This document shows positions 43,067-50,816 of a DNA stretch of 64,000 nt, one piece after another (position 1 is the first letter of the stretch; each line of letters begins with the position of its first letter). Source of the DNA: Clostridiales bacterium. GTDB taxonomy: Bacteria; Bacillota; Clostridia; Christensenellales; Borkfalkiaceae. The DNA lies in NCBI GenBank assembly GCA_015069605.1, contig SVII01000004.1, positions 1 to 64,000 of the forward strand. Direction: 5' to 3'. Below the pieces are notes generated by a model that ran no database searches, was not told the DNA's origin, and saw nothing but the letters and a program-made list of their open reading frames with translations. The position numbers and the translations under genes are program-made.

Positions 43067-44212
43067 TTATGCCTTGTAAATAATCTCGCCGTCGCGTACA
43101 GTAAGAATAACGTCGTACTTGTCGTTGATTACCGTGAAATCAGCGCGTTTACCTACTTTGATACTACCCGTTTCTTTGTCGATCTTCAACATTCTTGCAG
43201 GGTTGATCGTTGCGTAATCTACTGCCTGCGTGAAAGGCACGCCCACTTTTGTGACCATATTTTCCACCGCGCGGTTCATACGCAATACGCTACCTGCCAG
43301 CGTACCGTCCGCAAGACGAGCTTCGCCGCCCTTAACAAACACTTTTTGTCCGCCAAGTTCGCTTTCACCGTCAGGTAAACCTTTCGCACGCATAGCGTCT
43401 GTAATCAAAGATACTTTATCAACGGGTTTATTCTTCACCAAAAGACGCATTGCGGGCACGGATACGTGAATGGTATCTGCGATCAATTCACAGTTCAAAT
43501 CATCCAACAACATTGCGCTGCCCACCGTGCCAATCTCGCGGTGATGCAACGCCGTTTGTGCATTATACGTATGCGTTACGTTGCTTGCGCCCACTTCGAT
43601 CGCTTTTTCAATATCTGCAAATTTTGCGCCCGTATGACCAATCGAGGATACAATCCCCTTTTCGGTTAAATGTTTGATAAATGCTTCTGCGTTGGGAACT
43701 TCGGGAGCAAGCGTCACAATTTTAATCGCGCCGCCACTCGTTGCATTGTAGCCGTCAAACGCCGCAATATCTGGTTCTTTAACGTACTCCAAAGGTTGCG
43801 CGCCTTTATGTGCCGCCGCGATAAACGGGCCTTCTAAATGAATACCTGCCACACGCGCACCCTCTTTGTGTGACGCTGCACGGTATTCTTTCACCGCTTT
43901 CATTGCTTTGGTAATATTTTCGGGGCTTTGTGTCATCGTCGTAACAAGGAATGTCGTCGTACCTTCGGACGCGATCGTTTTTGCAATGACGGAAATATCT
44001 TCCACCGTACCGTCCATACCGTCGCTGCCGCCTGCGCCGTGGATATGCTGATCGATAAAACCAGGCAATACGATTGCGTTTTCAGGCAACGCGATTGTTT
44101 CTGCGTATCTACTTACCTTGCCGATCTTTTCAATCGTTTCACTAAATCCAATCGAACATTTTTTCAAGCCTTTTCCATCGATATATGCCGTTACGTTTTG
44201 AAATGCTTTCAT
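43067..44212 (-). CDS. nagA: N-acetylglucosamine-6-phosphate deacetylase
   Basis: 381 residues. The amidohydrolase signs are PGFIDQHIHGAGG (metal ligands), HLEGPFI, GHTGA, THTYNAQTALHHRE and LITDAMRAKGLPDG with the catalytic Asp. It removes acetate from GlcNAc-6-P before NagB deaminates it; nagB is not in the window. AAGGAGA precedes the ATG. It follows the ROK gene by 43 bases and is transcribed with it from the promoter at 45673-45700. The substrate source may be cell-wall recycling or host glycans. Confidence 0.95.
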   Translation of the reverse strand: MKAFQNVTAYIDGKGLKKCSIGFSETIEKIGKVSRYAETIALPENAIVLPGFIDQHIHGAGGSDGMDGTVEDISVIAKTIASEGTTTFLVTTMTQSPENITKAMKAVKEYRAASHKEGARVAGIHLEGPFIAAAHKGAQPLEYVKEPDIAAFDGYNATSGGAIKIVTLAPEVPNAEAFIKHLTEKGIVSSIGHTGAKFADIEKAIEVGASNVTHTYNAQTALHHREIGTVGSAMLLDDLNCELIADTIHVSVPAMRLLVKNKPVDKVSLITDAMRAKGLPDGESELGGQKVFVKGGEARLADGTLAGSVLRMNRAVENMVTKVGVPFTQAVDYATINPARMLKIDKETGSIKVGKRADFTVINDKYDVILTVRDGEIIYKA

Positions 44213-44255
44213 TGTATATACTCTCCTTGCGGTTACACCGCACTAAGTAAAAATC

Positions 44256-45632
44256 TTATTTGCACGCAGGCAAGGACGCCGCTGCGATACTTTGACCAAC
44301 ACGACGGTTGTTTTCATCGGGCAAACCAATGTCAATCGTAGCAAATTCGGGATATTCTTCCGCCAAAACTTGCTTGCAGGTTGCAAGAATAACGTCGCCG
44401 CCTTTGCCCCCCATTACACGGCCGAGCAACAACATGTGCTTGATATCGTAGAATTTTGCGTAGAAAGGAATGGTGTGCGCAAGATATACACCGATATCTT
44501 CATAAATTTGTTGAGCCAAACCATCGCCATTTTCCATCATCGCTTGCACCACTTTCAATTTTTGTGCGGGCGTCAAGCCTTCTTCAAATTTATATCCGCC
44601 GTATTCAGCAAGTTTGATAACCGCGTCTTGCGAGAAATATTTGCAACCAACGCCGAAATCGCCACTCCATTCGTCCTGCATTGCGCCTTCGTTGAAATCT
44701 ACGGGTGCGAAAGCAAGTTCGGAAAGCCAGCCATTGATGCCGCCCGACTGATTGATATAACCAACCGCTTCGCTCGTACCCATAGCAATACCAAGTACGC
44801 CATTGTCTTCCAAATCGATTGCGCCAGCCAAAGCCGTTACGTCACCGTCGTTTGCTACTTCCAAAGGAATTTCCTTGCCGTATTCTTTGCTCATTTCCTT
44901 CGCTACGTTGATGTACATATTCTTTACGTAATCGCCGTGCTTAGACTTGTCCACTTTGATAAACAAGGATGCTACCATAATCTTGTTGTCGATATAAACG
45001 CCTGCCGAAGAAACACCAATCGCGTCAACCGTAGGCATCTTGGATGCAGCCGTTTTCATAGCCGTCAAAATTTCATTGTAATGATAGGTGGGATCTTCCG
45101 TTACTTTCGGATTCCAAACAACTTCTTCGCTGTAAACAACTTCGCCGTTGATAACCGCCGAAACCTTTCTATCCGATCCGCCTGCGTCGAAACCGATGCG
45201 GCAGCCGTTCAAATGTCCGCCTACTTGGATAGATACGTTCTTTTGTTCTACTTTACCATCTTCTAACCATTCCACTTCAAAAGGTTTTTCATAAACGCCG
45301 CTCATGAAATCTACGTCGAACGCGCGAATGCCTTCCATCGTGTATGCTTGTTTCAAGTATTCGTAAATAGATTTGCTGCCAGCGATAGAAAGTTTGAAAC
45401 CGCCAACAACCCAAAGAATCGTCTTCGCAATACGTTCTGCCACGCGGAAGTTCAACGCGTCGTTTACTCCATCCGCTAAAGCATTGTATTTATATACGTA
45501 GTTGTAGCCGCCGCTGCGTTCTGCTACGATCGTTACTTCTACGGGGTTACCGCTCTTTTTTACTTCCGCATCAAAGTCGTTGAGCGCTTTAATCATAGGA
45601 TAAAAATTCTTATCTAATACAGGCAATCTCAT
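44256..45632 (-). CDS. ROK-family protein (probable N-acetylhexosamine kinase)
   Basis: 458 residues from the ATG at 45632. The ORF-track start 14 codons upstream overlaps the -10 box of the promoter and cannot be used. The C-terminal 300 residues are ROK/ASKHA-like: IGFDAGGSDRKVSAV (phosphate loop), EVANDGDVTALAGA with the catalytic Asp, and GIAMGTSEAVGYI. The usual ROK zinc motif is not obvious. A 150-residue N-terminal domain without a visible helix-turn-helix is unusual and makes a kinase more likely than a repressor. Position with nagA suggests phosphorylation of GlcNAc or ManNAc. Confidence 0.75.
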   Translation of the reverse strand: MRLPVLDKNFYPMIKALNDFDAEVKKSGNPVEVTIVAERSGGYNYVYKYNALADGVNDALNFRVAERIAKTILWVVGGFKLSIAGSKSIYEYLKQAYTMEGIRAFDVDFMSGVYEKPFEVEWLEDGKVEQKNVSIQVGGHLNGCRIGFDAGGSDRKVSAVINGEVVYSEEVVWNPKVTEDPTYHYNEILTAMKTAASKMPTVDAIGVSSAGVYIDNKIMVASLFIKVDKSKHGDYVKNMYINVAKEMSKEYGKEIPLEVANDGDVTALAGAIDLEDNGVLGIAMGTSEAVGYINQSGGINGWLSELAFAPVDFNEGAMQDEWSGDFGVGCKYFSQDAVIKLAEYGGYKFEEGLTPAQKLKVVQAMMENGDGLAQQIYEDIGVYLAHTIPFYAKFYDIKHMLLLGRVMGGKGGDVILATCKQVLAEEYPEFATIDIGLPDENNRRVGQSIAAASLPACK

Positions 45633-45672
45633 AATTGTCAATATCTCCTCATTATTTATTTTTACATACTTC

Positions 45673-45700
45673 ATTATACTATTTTCCTCGCAAATTGCAA
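45673..45700 (-). promoter_or_regulatory. Promoter of the ROK-nagA operon
   Basis: TTGCAA, 16 bases, TATAAT on the minus strand. Confidence 0.62.
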
Positions 45701-45736
45701 GTGAAATTCTTTCACGCTTTTGTGGAATTCTTTCGC
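45701..45736. promoter_or_regulatory. Two tandem operator-like palindromes upstream of ROK-nagA
   Basis: GTGAAATTCTTTCAC at 45701-45715 is a perfect dyad with a three-base centre, directly next to the -35 box. A degenerate copy, GTGGAATTCTTTCGC, lies at 45722-45736, exactly 21 bases (two helical turns) further upstream. Confidence 0.5.
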
Positions 45737-45760
45737 GGAAAAATACAAGGAATTTTATGT

Positions 45761-45792
45761 AAAAAAATAATCCCCTGCGTTCTCACAGGGGA
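45761..45792 (-). terminator. Terminator of the large noncoding RNA
   Basis: TCCCCTG, 8-base loop, CAGGGGA, then TTATTTTTTT on the minus strand. Confidence 0.85.
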
Positions 45793-45993
45793 AATTATCT
45801 TCGTATTTAGTTGTGAGCGTATTTCGTTCTTTTCATCTGTTTGTGCGCACATACGTCGCGAGCCGACTTATCTTAAGCCGCAAATATTCAGATTACTCTT
45901 TTTATTGAACGCCCTCGTTTTCACAGTTCATTGGTTTTTACCTCACTTTTCTTTCTCTAACCTGAAGGTTTTTTGCCGACCGCCGTCGGCACT

Positions 45994-46056
45994 TTACGTG
46001 TACGTCGGACCGTCTCCTTTCCTTTCGGTTTTACTTCTTGAAGCCACACTAATCAT
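45994..46056 (-). CDS. Possible 20-residue ORF inside the noncoding RNA
   Basis: ATG at 46056 is seven bases downstream of AAGGAGGTG, a perfect anti-16S match. The frame reads MISVASRSKTERKGDGPTYT and then TAA. It may be a real small basic protein or a structural coincidence in a purine-rich RNA. No homologue is known to me. Confidence 0.3.
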   Translation of the reverse strand: MISVASRSKTERKGDGPTYT

Positions 46057-46442
46057 GCTCGTGCACCTCCTTACATATTCCCCTGCCTCACGGCAGCTTC
46101 TTCCGTCCACGTTTTCGATTTCGTCAAACCGTCCCGCTTCCGTGTCGCATCAATCCGTATCCTGCTCTTCCAGCTTGTCAAGTACCTACCGGGATTTCGT
46201 CAATTCCCCATTTGCCTCGCTCGCGGACCGCTTATTGATCACCTTGTATCAGGCTTTTGCCTCTTCGTGGGAAGGAATCATCGCTTTTCGTACCCTCCTT
46301 TTCTTTTTTGTTCGTTCGACGTATCCCTACGCCACTTTGTCAGCCCTCACCGACTTACTTTTATCTGTCCATCGGTCTATTTTTCCTTTTTTGTTGAAAA
46401 TTTTAAACACTTTTTGTTTCGTTCTTTCTTTTTTGTACCTTT

Positions 46443-46470
46443 ATTATAGCAAATATTTTTCATTTGTCAA
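46443..46470 (-). promoter_or_regulatory. Consensus promoter of the large noncoding RNA
   Basis: TTGACA, 16 bases, TATAAT with TGC extended -10 on the minus strand. AT-rich tracts (AAAATTTTTTCAAAAA) directly upstream resemble an UP element. Confidence 0.78.
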
Positions 46471-46548
46471 GTGGTTTTTGAAAAAATTTTCGCGAATATT
46501 TTCGATAGGTCGATCGAAAAAACGAATAACGATTGTAGTCATAATTTA

Positions 46549-46572
46549 AAAGGGCGACTTATGCCGCCCTTT
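46549..46572. repeat. Hairpin between the two divergent promoters
   Basis: AAAGGGCG, 8-base loop, CGCCCTTT. It lies between the noncoding RNA promoter and the mgsA promoter, and has only a short T-run on either side. It may be an old terminator or an insulating element. Confidence 0.45.
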
Positions 46573-46615
46573 GTATAGGATATTGAGTTTGTATTTACTG
46601 ATTTCTTTTTTACTC

Positions 46616-46644
46616 TTGACAAATATATTTTTTCGTTGTATAAT
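46616..46644 (+). promoter_or_regulatory. Perfect consensus promoter of mgsA
   Basis: TTGACA, exactly 17 bases, TATAAT on the plus strand, 30 bases before the start codon. Confidence 0.8.
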
Positions 46645-46674
46645 AAAAGAGTAAATACATATAAGGAAGTTATT

Positions 46675-47061
46675 ATGAAAAAGAAACAAAAGACGATTGC
46701 GCTGATTGCGCACGATAACAAAAAAGCGGATATTGTTAATTGGGCATTGAAAAACAAAACTACTTTAGAGCAATACGATCTTTGCGGCACGGGTACAACG
46801 GCAAAATTAATTTCAGAAGCCACCGATCTTCCCGTAAAAAGATATTTATCCGGGCCTCTTGGCGGCGATCAACAAATCGGCGCAAAAGTAGCGGAAAAGA
46901 AAATCGATCTCGTGATCTTTTTCTGGGATCCCCTTTCTTCGCAACCCCACGATCCTGACGTAAAGGCTCTTCTTCGTATCGCCGTTGTGTACGATATTCC
47001 CATCGCGACCAACCGCGCGACCGCTGATTACGTTATCCATTCCAGATGCCTTGAAAATTAA
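46675..47061 (+). CDS. mgsA: Methylglyoxal synthase
   Basis: 128 residues from the ATG at 46675 (AAGGAAG upstream); the ORF-track start lies inside the promoter. It converts dihydroxyacetone phosphate to methylglyoxal and phosphate, a glycolytic bypass used under phosphate limitation or sugar-phosphate stress. The motifs [29 protein letters not shown] with the catalytic Asp region, and [20 protein letters not shown] are intact. It has a perfect consensus promoter, which is rarely left so strong for a gene making a toxic product, so post-transcriptional control is possible. A bidirectional terminator follows. Confidence 0.96.
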   Translation: MKKKQKTIALIAHDNKKADIVNWALKNKTTLEQYDLCGTGTTAKLISEATDLPVKRYLSGPLGGDQQIGAKVAEKKIDLVIFFWDPLSSQPHDPDVKALLRIAVVYDIPIATNRATADYVIHSRCLEN

Positions 47062-47075
47062 ATTCTATAAAAAAG

Positions 47076-47105
47076 ACCGAGCAAGTTGATTGTAGCTTGC
47101 TCGGT
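47076..47105. terminator. Bidirectional terminator between mgsA and the mutase fusion
   Basis: ACCGAGCAAG, 10-base loop, CTTGCTCGGT, with T-runs on both sides. Confidence 0.8.
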
Positions 47106-47121
47106 TTATTTTTATCTATTT

Positions 47122-49854
47122 TTATTGTTTTGCTTTTTCCAAAAGTTCAGCAACCGCCGCCTGCAATTCGGTCAGTTTTTCATTTGCCGCGCTTTCGTCT
47201 TTTGCTTTCAACGAATAATAGATTTTAAGTTTTGGTTCTGTTCCCGAAGGACGTACGCAAACGAACGAACCGCCCTCCAATTCATAATATACGCAATTAC
47301 ATTTCGGCACGTCGATTTCTCCCACGTTGCCGTTTGCATCCGTGCGTTTTGCGGCGCTGTAATCGCGAATTGCTTGCACTTTGATTCCTGCAAATTCGTC
47401 CACTTTCAAGGTCTTTAACCCGTCAACTACCGCGTTCATTTCCTTCATCGCATTCAAGCCGGAATACTGAATGGACACGTTTTTATCCAATACGTAGCCG
47501 TATTTTGCGTAGATTTCCTGCAATCTGCCATATACCGATTTCCCGATATACGTATAATAACAAACCATTTCCGCACAAAGCATGGACGCTACCACAGCGT
47601 CTTTATCGCGCGCGTGCGTGCCACGCAAATATCCGCAGGATTCTTCAAAGCCGAACACGTACGTGTGTTTATTATCCTTTTCCCATTGTTTAATCTTTTC
47701 GCCGATAAATTTAAAGCCAACGGGCGTTTCGTACAACGTTACGCCGTAATCGTCACAAAGCGCCTTCGCCATCCCCGTCGTCACGAAAGATTTCACCACC
47801 GCCGCATTGACAGGCATTTCGCCCGATTCAGATAAGCGAGTAAGAATATAATCCAACAACAAAATACCAACTTGGTTGCCCGAAAGAGCGACAAATTCGC
47901 CCTGTTCGTCTTTAATTGCCACGCCAAGACGGTCGGAGTCAGGATCCGTTCCAAACACCACGTCCGCATTAATTTCGTTCGCAAGCGCAATACCCATCGA
48001 CAGCGTTTCTTTGTATTCGGGGTTAGGCACTTTTACCGTGGAAAATTCGGTGTCTTTCGTCGTTTGCGCTTCCACGATCGTCGTATTGATACCGAGTTTT
48101 TTCAAAATCGTCGTAACGGGTACGAAACCGCTGCCGTGAACGGGCGTGTACACAAGCTTCAAATCCGCGCCGCATTTTTCTACCGCTTCTTTGGAAAGGG
48201 TGAGTTTGGAAAGCTCCGCAATATAATCTTCATCCAATTTTGCAGGTACGGGCAAAATTAAGGGGCTTTCTTCAAGCGCCGAAACGGAAAGATAATCTTC
48301 GATTTTATTGATATACGAAACAACTTTTTCGGTGTCTTCAGGGGACATTTGTGCGCCGTCTGCTCCATATACTTTGTAACCATTGTATTCCTTGGGATTA
48401 TGGCTTGCCGTAATCATAACGCCTGCAATCGTACCCAAATAACGCACCGCGTACGAAAGCATCGGTACGGGATGTACGTCGTCGAACAAATACGCTTTGA
48501 TACCATTCTTAGCCAACACTCCTGCGGAAACTTTTGCAAATTCCTGCGATTTACGGCGAGTATCGTACGAGATGACTACGCCTTTTGCTTGTTCTTCCGC
48601 GCTGAGCGTTTTGATCCATTCCGCCAAGCCCTGCGTTGCGCGCATAACGGTGTAAATATTCATCATATTCATACCGTAGCCAATCACGCCGCGCATGCCT
48701 GCCGTACCAAATTCCAATTCGCCGCCAAAGCGGTATTCTTGCTCTTTCTCGTTCGTTGCAATACTTTCGAGTTCTTTCTTCCCCTCTTCGCAAAGGCGCG
48801 AATCGTTCAACCAAGTTTGATAATTTTTACGATAATTCATTTCAGCCTCCAACTGATTGATTTCTTGTTCTTTTTCTATTGCCGTTACGCCGTCCGCCGT
48901 TTCGTCGATATAATCAAAGAAATGTTCGCGATCGCCGAAATCGGGATTGGTGGCAATACGTTCGTACGTGATGAAATATTTTTTACCCTTGATCGTATAA
49001 TAATTGACGAACTGTTCGCAAATAAACAACATATACGACGTGGGAACGGTAATCAAAAGCGAGCTGCCAAACGTACAAGCCGCCGCCGCTACGTTGATGA
49101 CAATCACAATGTACACCGTAATGAGATACGTTGCAAAAATTTTGGCTCTTTGTTTCTTTTCGCGATTATCCGCATAACGGAACGCTTCGTGCAATTTTTT
49201 ATTATCCGCTACCATTGCAGGCATCCAACGCCCCGTAAACGTAAGTTTCGTCGTTTGACAAAGCGCGCCTACGGTGCTTGCAAAAAACAAACCGATTAGT
49301 ATGGGCATTGTCGCGATACACAGCAAACAAAGCACCAACGTTGCGACGTCCAACAAAAAAACCACGGGAACATATACAAGCGAATATCGCGTTGCTTTGC
49401 CGAGATTTGCGATAAACGATGTAAAGAAAGGCGTTTGCGAATACGTCGTCATTTTGTCGTTGAGGATACTGCCTACTGCAAAATGGCTGAGCGTATTGAC
49501 AAAACGTTGCAACAAATAAACGATAACGCAACCCAATACCATCAAAAGTAATTTCGTTGTCATGGACGCAATATACGTCAACATATCGTGAAGCGCACCG
49601 CTTGCGCCAAAAATTTTATCTCTAACCTCCAACAATGCTTCCGTGTTCATAGAAAGAAACGCGCGAGCAAATTCCTGTAAATGTGCAACTAAGCGTTGAA
49701 ACTGTACACTTTGCCCTATGTCAATGAGTTCGGGGAGAATAAAGGCTACGCAAAGCGCCGTCGCCACCACCGTTACTACGACTTTATATATCAATAAGCG
49801 ATAAACGTTTTTAAAGTTTTCCGACAAAAGACGTAAACTGTTACGAAAACGCAT
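47122..49854 (-). CDS. Membrane domain fused to phosphoglucomutase/phosphomannomutase
   Basis: 910 residues in one frame. Residues 1-about 290 carry about six hydrophobic helices with no family I recognise. Residues 339-910 are a complete phosphohexomutase, beginning MNYRKNYQTWLND, with LEFGTAGMRG, the phosphoserine loop ITASHNPKEYNGYK, the metal loop GTDPDSDRLG, sugar loop GFEESCGY and phosphate loop RPSGTEPK. The mutase interconverts glucose- or mannose-1- and 6-phosphates and is normally soluble. At the junction GGAGG plus ATG (48840) would start a free 572-residue mutase, its usual length. So this may be a true membrane-tethered enzyme, or two products from one frame. It follows another membrane protein gene by 20 bases. 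Confidence 0.85.
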   Translation of the reverse strand: MRFRNSLRLLSENFKNVYRLLIYKVVVTVVATALCVAFILPELIDIGQSVQFQRLVAHLQEFARAFLSMNTEALLEVRDKIFGASGALHDMLTYIASMTTKLLLMVLGCVIVYLLQRFVNTLSHFAVGSILNDKMTTYSQTPFFTSFIANLGKATRYSLVYVPVVFLLDVATLVLCLLCIATMPILIGLFFASTVGALCQTTKLTFTGRWMPAMVADNKKLHEAFRYADNREKKQRAKIFATYLITVYIVIVINVAAAACTFGSSLLITVPTSYMLFICEQFVNYYTIKGKKYFITYERIATNPDFGDREHFFDYIDETADGVTAIEKEQEINQLEAEMNYRKNYQTWLNDSRLCEEGKKELESIATNEKEQEYRFGGELEFGTAGMRGVIGYGMNMMNIYTVMRATQGLAEWIKTLSAEEQAKGVVISYDTRRKSQEFAKVSAGVLAKNGIKAYLFDDVHPVPMLSYAVRYLGTIAGVMITASHNPKEYNGYKVYGADGAQMSPEDTEKVVSYINKIEDYLSVSALEESPLILPVPAKLDEDYIAELSKLTLSKEAVEKCGADLKLVYTPVHGSGFVPVTTILKKLGINTTIVEAQTTKDTEFSTVKVPNPEYKETLSMGIALANEINADVVFGTDPDSDRLGVAIKDEQGEFVALSGNQVGILLLDYILTRLSESGEMPVNAAVVKSFVTTGMAKALCDDYGVTLYETPVGFKFIGEKIKQWEKDNKHTYVFGFEESCGYLRGTHARDKDAVVASMLCAEMVCYYTYIGKSVYGRLQEIYAKYGYVLDKNVSIQYSGLNAMKEMNAVVDGLKTLKVDEFAGIKVQAIRDYSAAKRTDANGNVGEIDVPKCNCVYYELEGGSFVCVRPSGTEPKLKIYYSLKAKDESAANEKLTELQAAVAELLEKAKQ
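48838..48850 (-). promoter_or_regulatory. Internal ribosome binding site and start for the free mutase
   Basis: GGAGG, five bases, ATG at 48840, in frame, exactly where the mutase domain begins. Confidence 0.55.
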
Positions 49855-49874
49855 AAATCAAACCTCTCTTTTTA

Positions 49875-50693
49875 TCAATAGTATCTTACATCCTTACGTT
49901 CGATGCCGTCGCGCTCAAAATATGCAATTTCCATACGCACACAGTACACCATTAAAAGCACCGCGTACAGCACCGCTGTCAACACGACGAAGACTGCTGA
50001 CGAAGGCATAAACGTTGCGCAAACGGAAATTAACGCTTCCGTTGCGAACAAGAATATAATCTGTCCAATTAAAATTTTCCATTTAATCGGATCGACCAGC
50101 TGATAGGAATAATGCAACGCTTCAATGGGTTTAAAACCCGTGATCTGCATACACGGCAACCAAAGATAGATTGTGGTTAAGATATAGATTAATACCACGT
50201 GCATTCCTACGTACACCAAACCTCCCAATACATAGGCAACGACAACCGCGGTAATCCGCGTGATAAAGAACAAAAGCGCGGACAAGATTAAACACCATAC
50301 TTCATATAAAGCAATCAAAATCACCGTGAAAATTGCCGTGGAAATGATATTGTCGTTGACTTTCGCAAAAATCCCATTGAACGTACGCTTCCCGATACGC
50401 ATATGCTTATCCAAAAGTGCCAACATCATCGCCACACAAAATACAGTGCAAATAATCCCCAAAAGCCCGAATACGATCGATTGCCAAGAAGCGAAATTTA
50501 ACACCGAAATCGCGCGAAACAAATGCTCAAAATGCATTTCCTTGACGTTGCCTTCAAAAAGCGTTTCAAAAACGCATTGAATGGATTCGCTATCCGTAGA
50601 AAACGTCAAGAATAATGCCGGCAAAATCGCAAGCGAAAAAATATATAAGAAGTTTTTTAAAATATATTTACCGGATTGTGCTGTATACTTCAT
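49875..50693 (-). CDS. Multi-pass membrane protein of unknown function
   Basis: 272 residues from the ATG at 50693, where GAGGAG stands six bases upstream; the ORF-track extension overlaps the promoter. Six or so long hydrophobic segments (for example FLYIFSLAILPALFLTF, IVFGLLGIICTVFCVAMMLAL, AVVVAYVLGGLVYVGMHVVLIYILTTIYLW) separated by short basic loops. I recognise no family. It heads a two-gene operon with the membrane-mutase fusion, and its start (ILKNFLYIF) loosely resembles that of the fusion's membrane part (LSENFKNVYRLL), hinting at related or interacting membrane proteins, perhaps in envelope polysaccharide metabolism. Confidence 0.65.
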   Translation of the reverse strand: MKYTAQSGKYILKNFLYIFSLAILPALFLTFSTDSESIQCVFETLFEGNVKEMHFEHLFRAISVLNFASWQSIVFGLLGIICTVFCVAMMLALLDKHMRIGKRTFNGIFAKVNDNIISTAIFTVILIALYEVWCLILSALLFFITRITAVVVAYVLGGLVYVGMHVVLIYILTTIYLWLPCMQITGFKPIEALHYSYQLVDPIKWKILIGQIIFLFATEALISVCATFMPSSAVFVVLTAVLYAVLLMVYCVRMEIAYFERDGIERKDVRYY

Positions 50694-50712
50694 ACTATAC
50701 TCCTCTGTTTGT

Positions 50713-50741
50713 ATTATAACACAAAAAAAATAAGCTGTAAA
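50713..50741 (-). promoter_or_regulatory. Promoter of the membrane protein-mutase operon
   Basis: TTTACA, 17 bases, TATAAT on the minus strand. Confidence 0.6.
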
Positions 50742-50750
50742 GTGTTTTCC

Positions 50751-50795
50751 AAAAAAAAGAAGTCCGTTCGGCGGATTTTTCCCACCGACAGACCT
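50751..50795 (-). terminator. Terminator of the yggS operon
   Basis: GTCTGTCGGTGG pairs with CCGCCGAACGGAC (one bulge) and is followed by an eight-T run on the minus strand. Confidence 0.65.
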
Positions 50796-50816
50796 CGTCA
50801 CATCTCTATCCTTTCT

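Larger units (their letters stand above)
45761..46436 (-). ncRNA. Large structured noncoding RNA candidate, about 680 nt
   Basis: The unit has a near-perfect promoter (TTGACA, 16 bases, TGCTATAAT), no credible protein frame and a strong terminator. On the transcribed strand it is purine-rich, with A-rich linkers joining many short perfect hairpins: CTGCC-GTGA-GGCAG (a GNRA tetraloop), GCCGAC-GGCG-GTCGGC, GGCGTA-GGGA-TACGTC and CGGTTT-GACG-AAATCG. Such size and composition recall the ornate bacterial RNAs ROOL, OLE and GOLLD, which reach 600-800 nt. I cannot assign a family by eye and saw no RNase P, tmRNA, SRP or 6S signatures. The 304-aa plus-strand ORF across it is an antisense artefact. 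It contains one 20-codon frame with a strong ribosome binding site. Confidence 0.7.

Noticed and set aside
45761-46436. RNase P RNA, tmRNA, SRP RNA or 6S RNA as identity of the large RNA
   Set aside because: I found no GAGGAAAGTCC-type P4 element, no tmRNA tRNA-like ends or tag frame, and no SRP Alu or GNAR-type domain, and it is too long for 6S RNA. A covariance search is still needed.
45635-46549. 304-residue plus-strand ORF
   Set aside because: It starts inside the antisense of the ROK gene, has no ribosome binding site, is Ser/Phe/Leu-biased as expected for the complement of a purine-rich RNA, and runs against the promoter and terminator seen on the other strand.
46539-46823. 94-residue minus-strand ORF
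   Set aside because: It overlaps the mgsA promoter and the start of mgsA in antisense and has no ribosome binding site.
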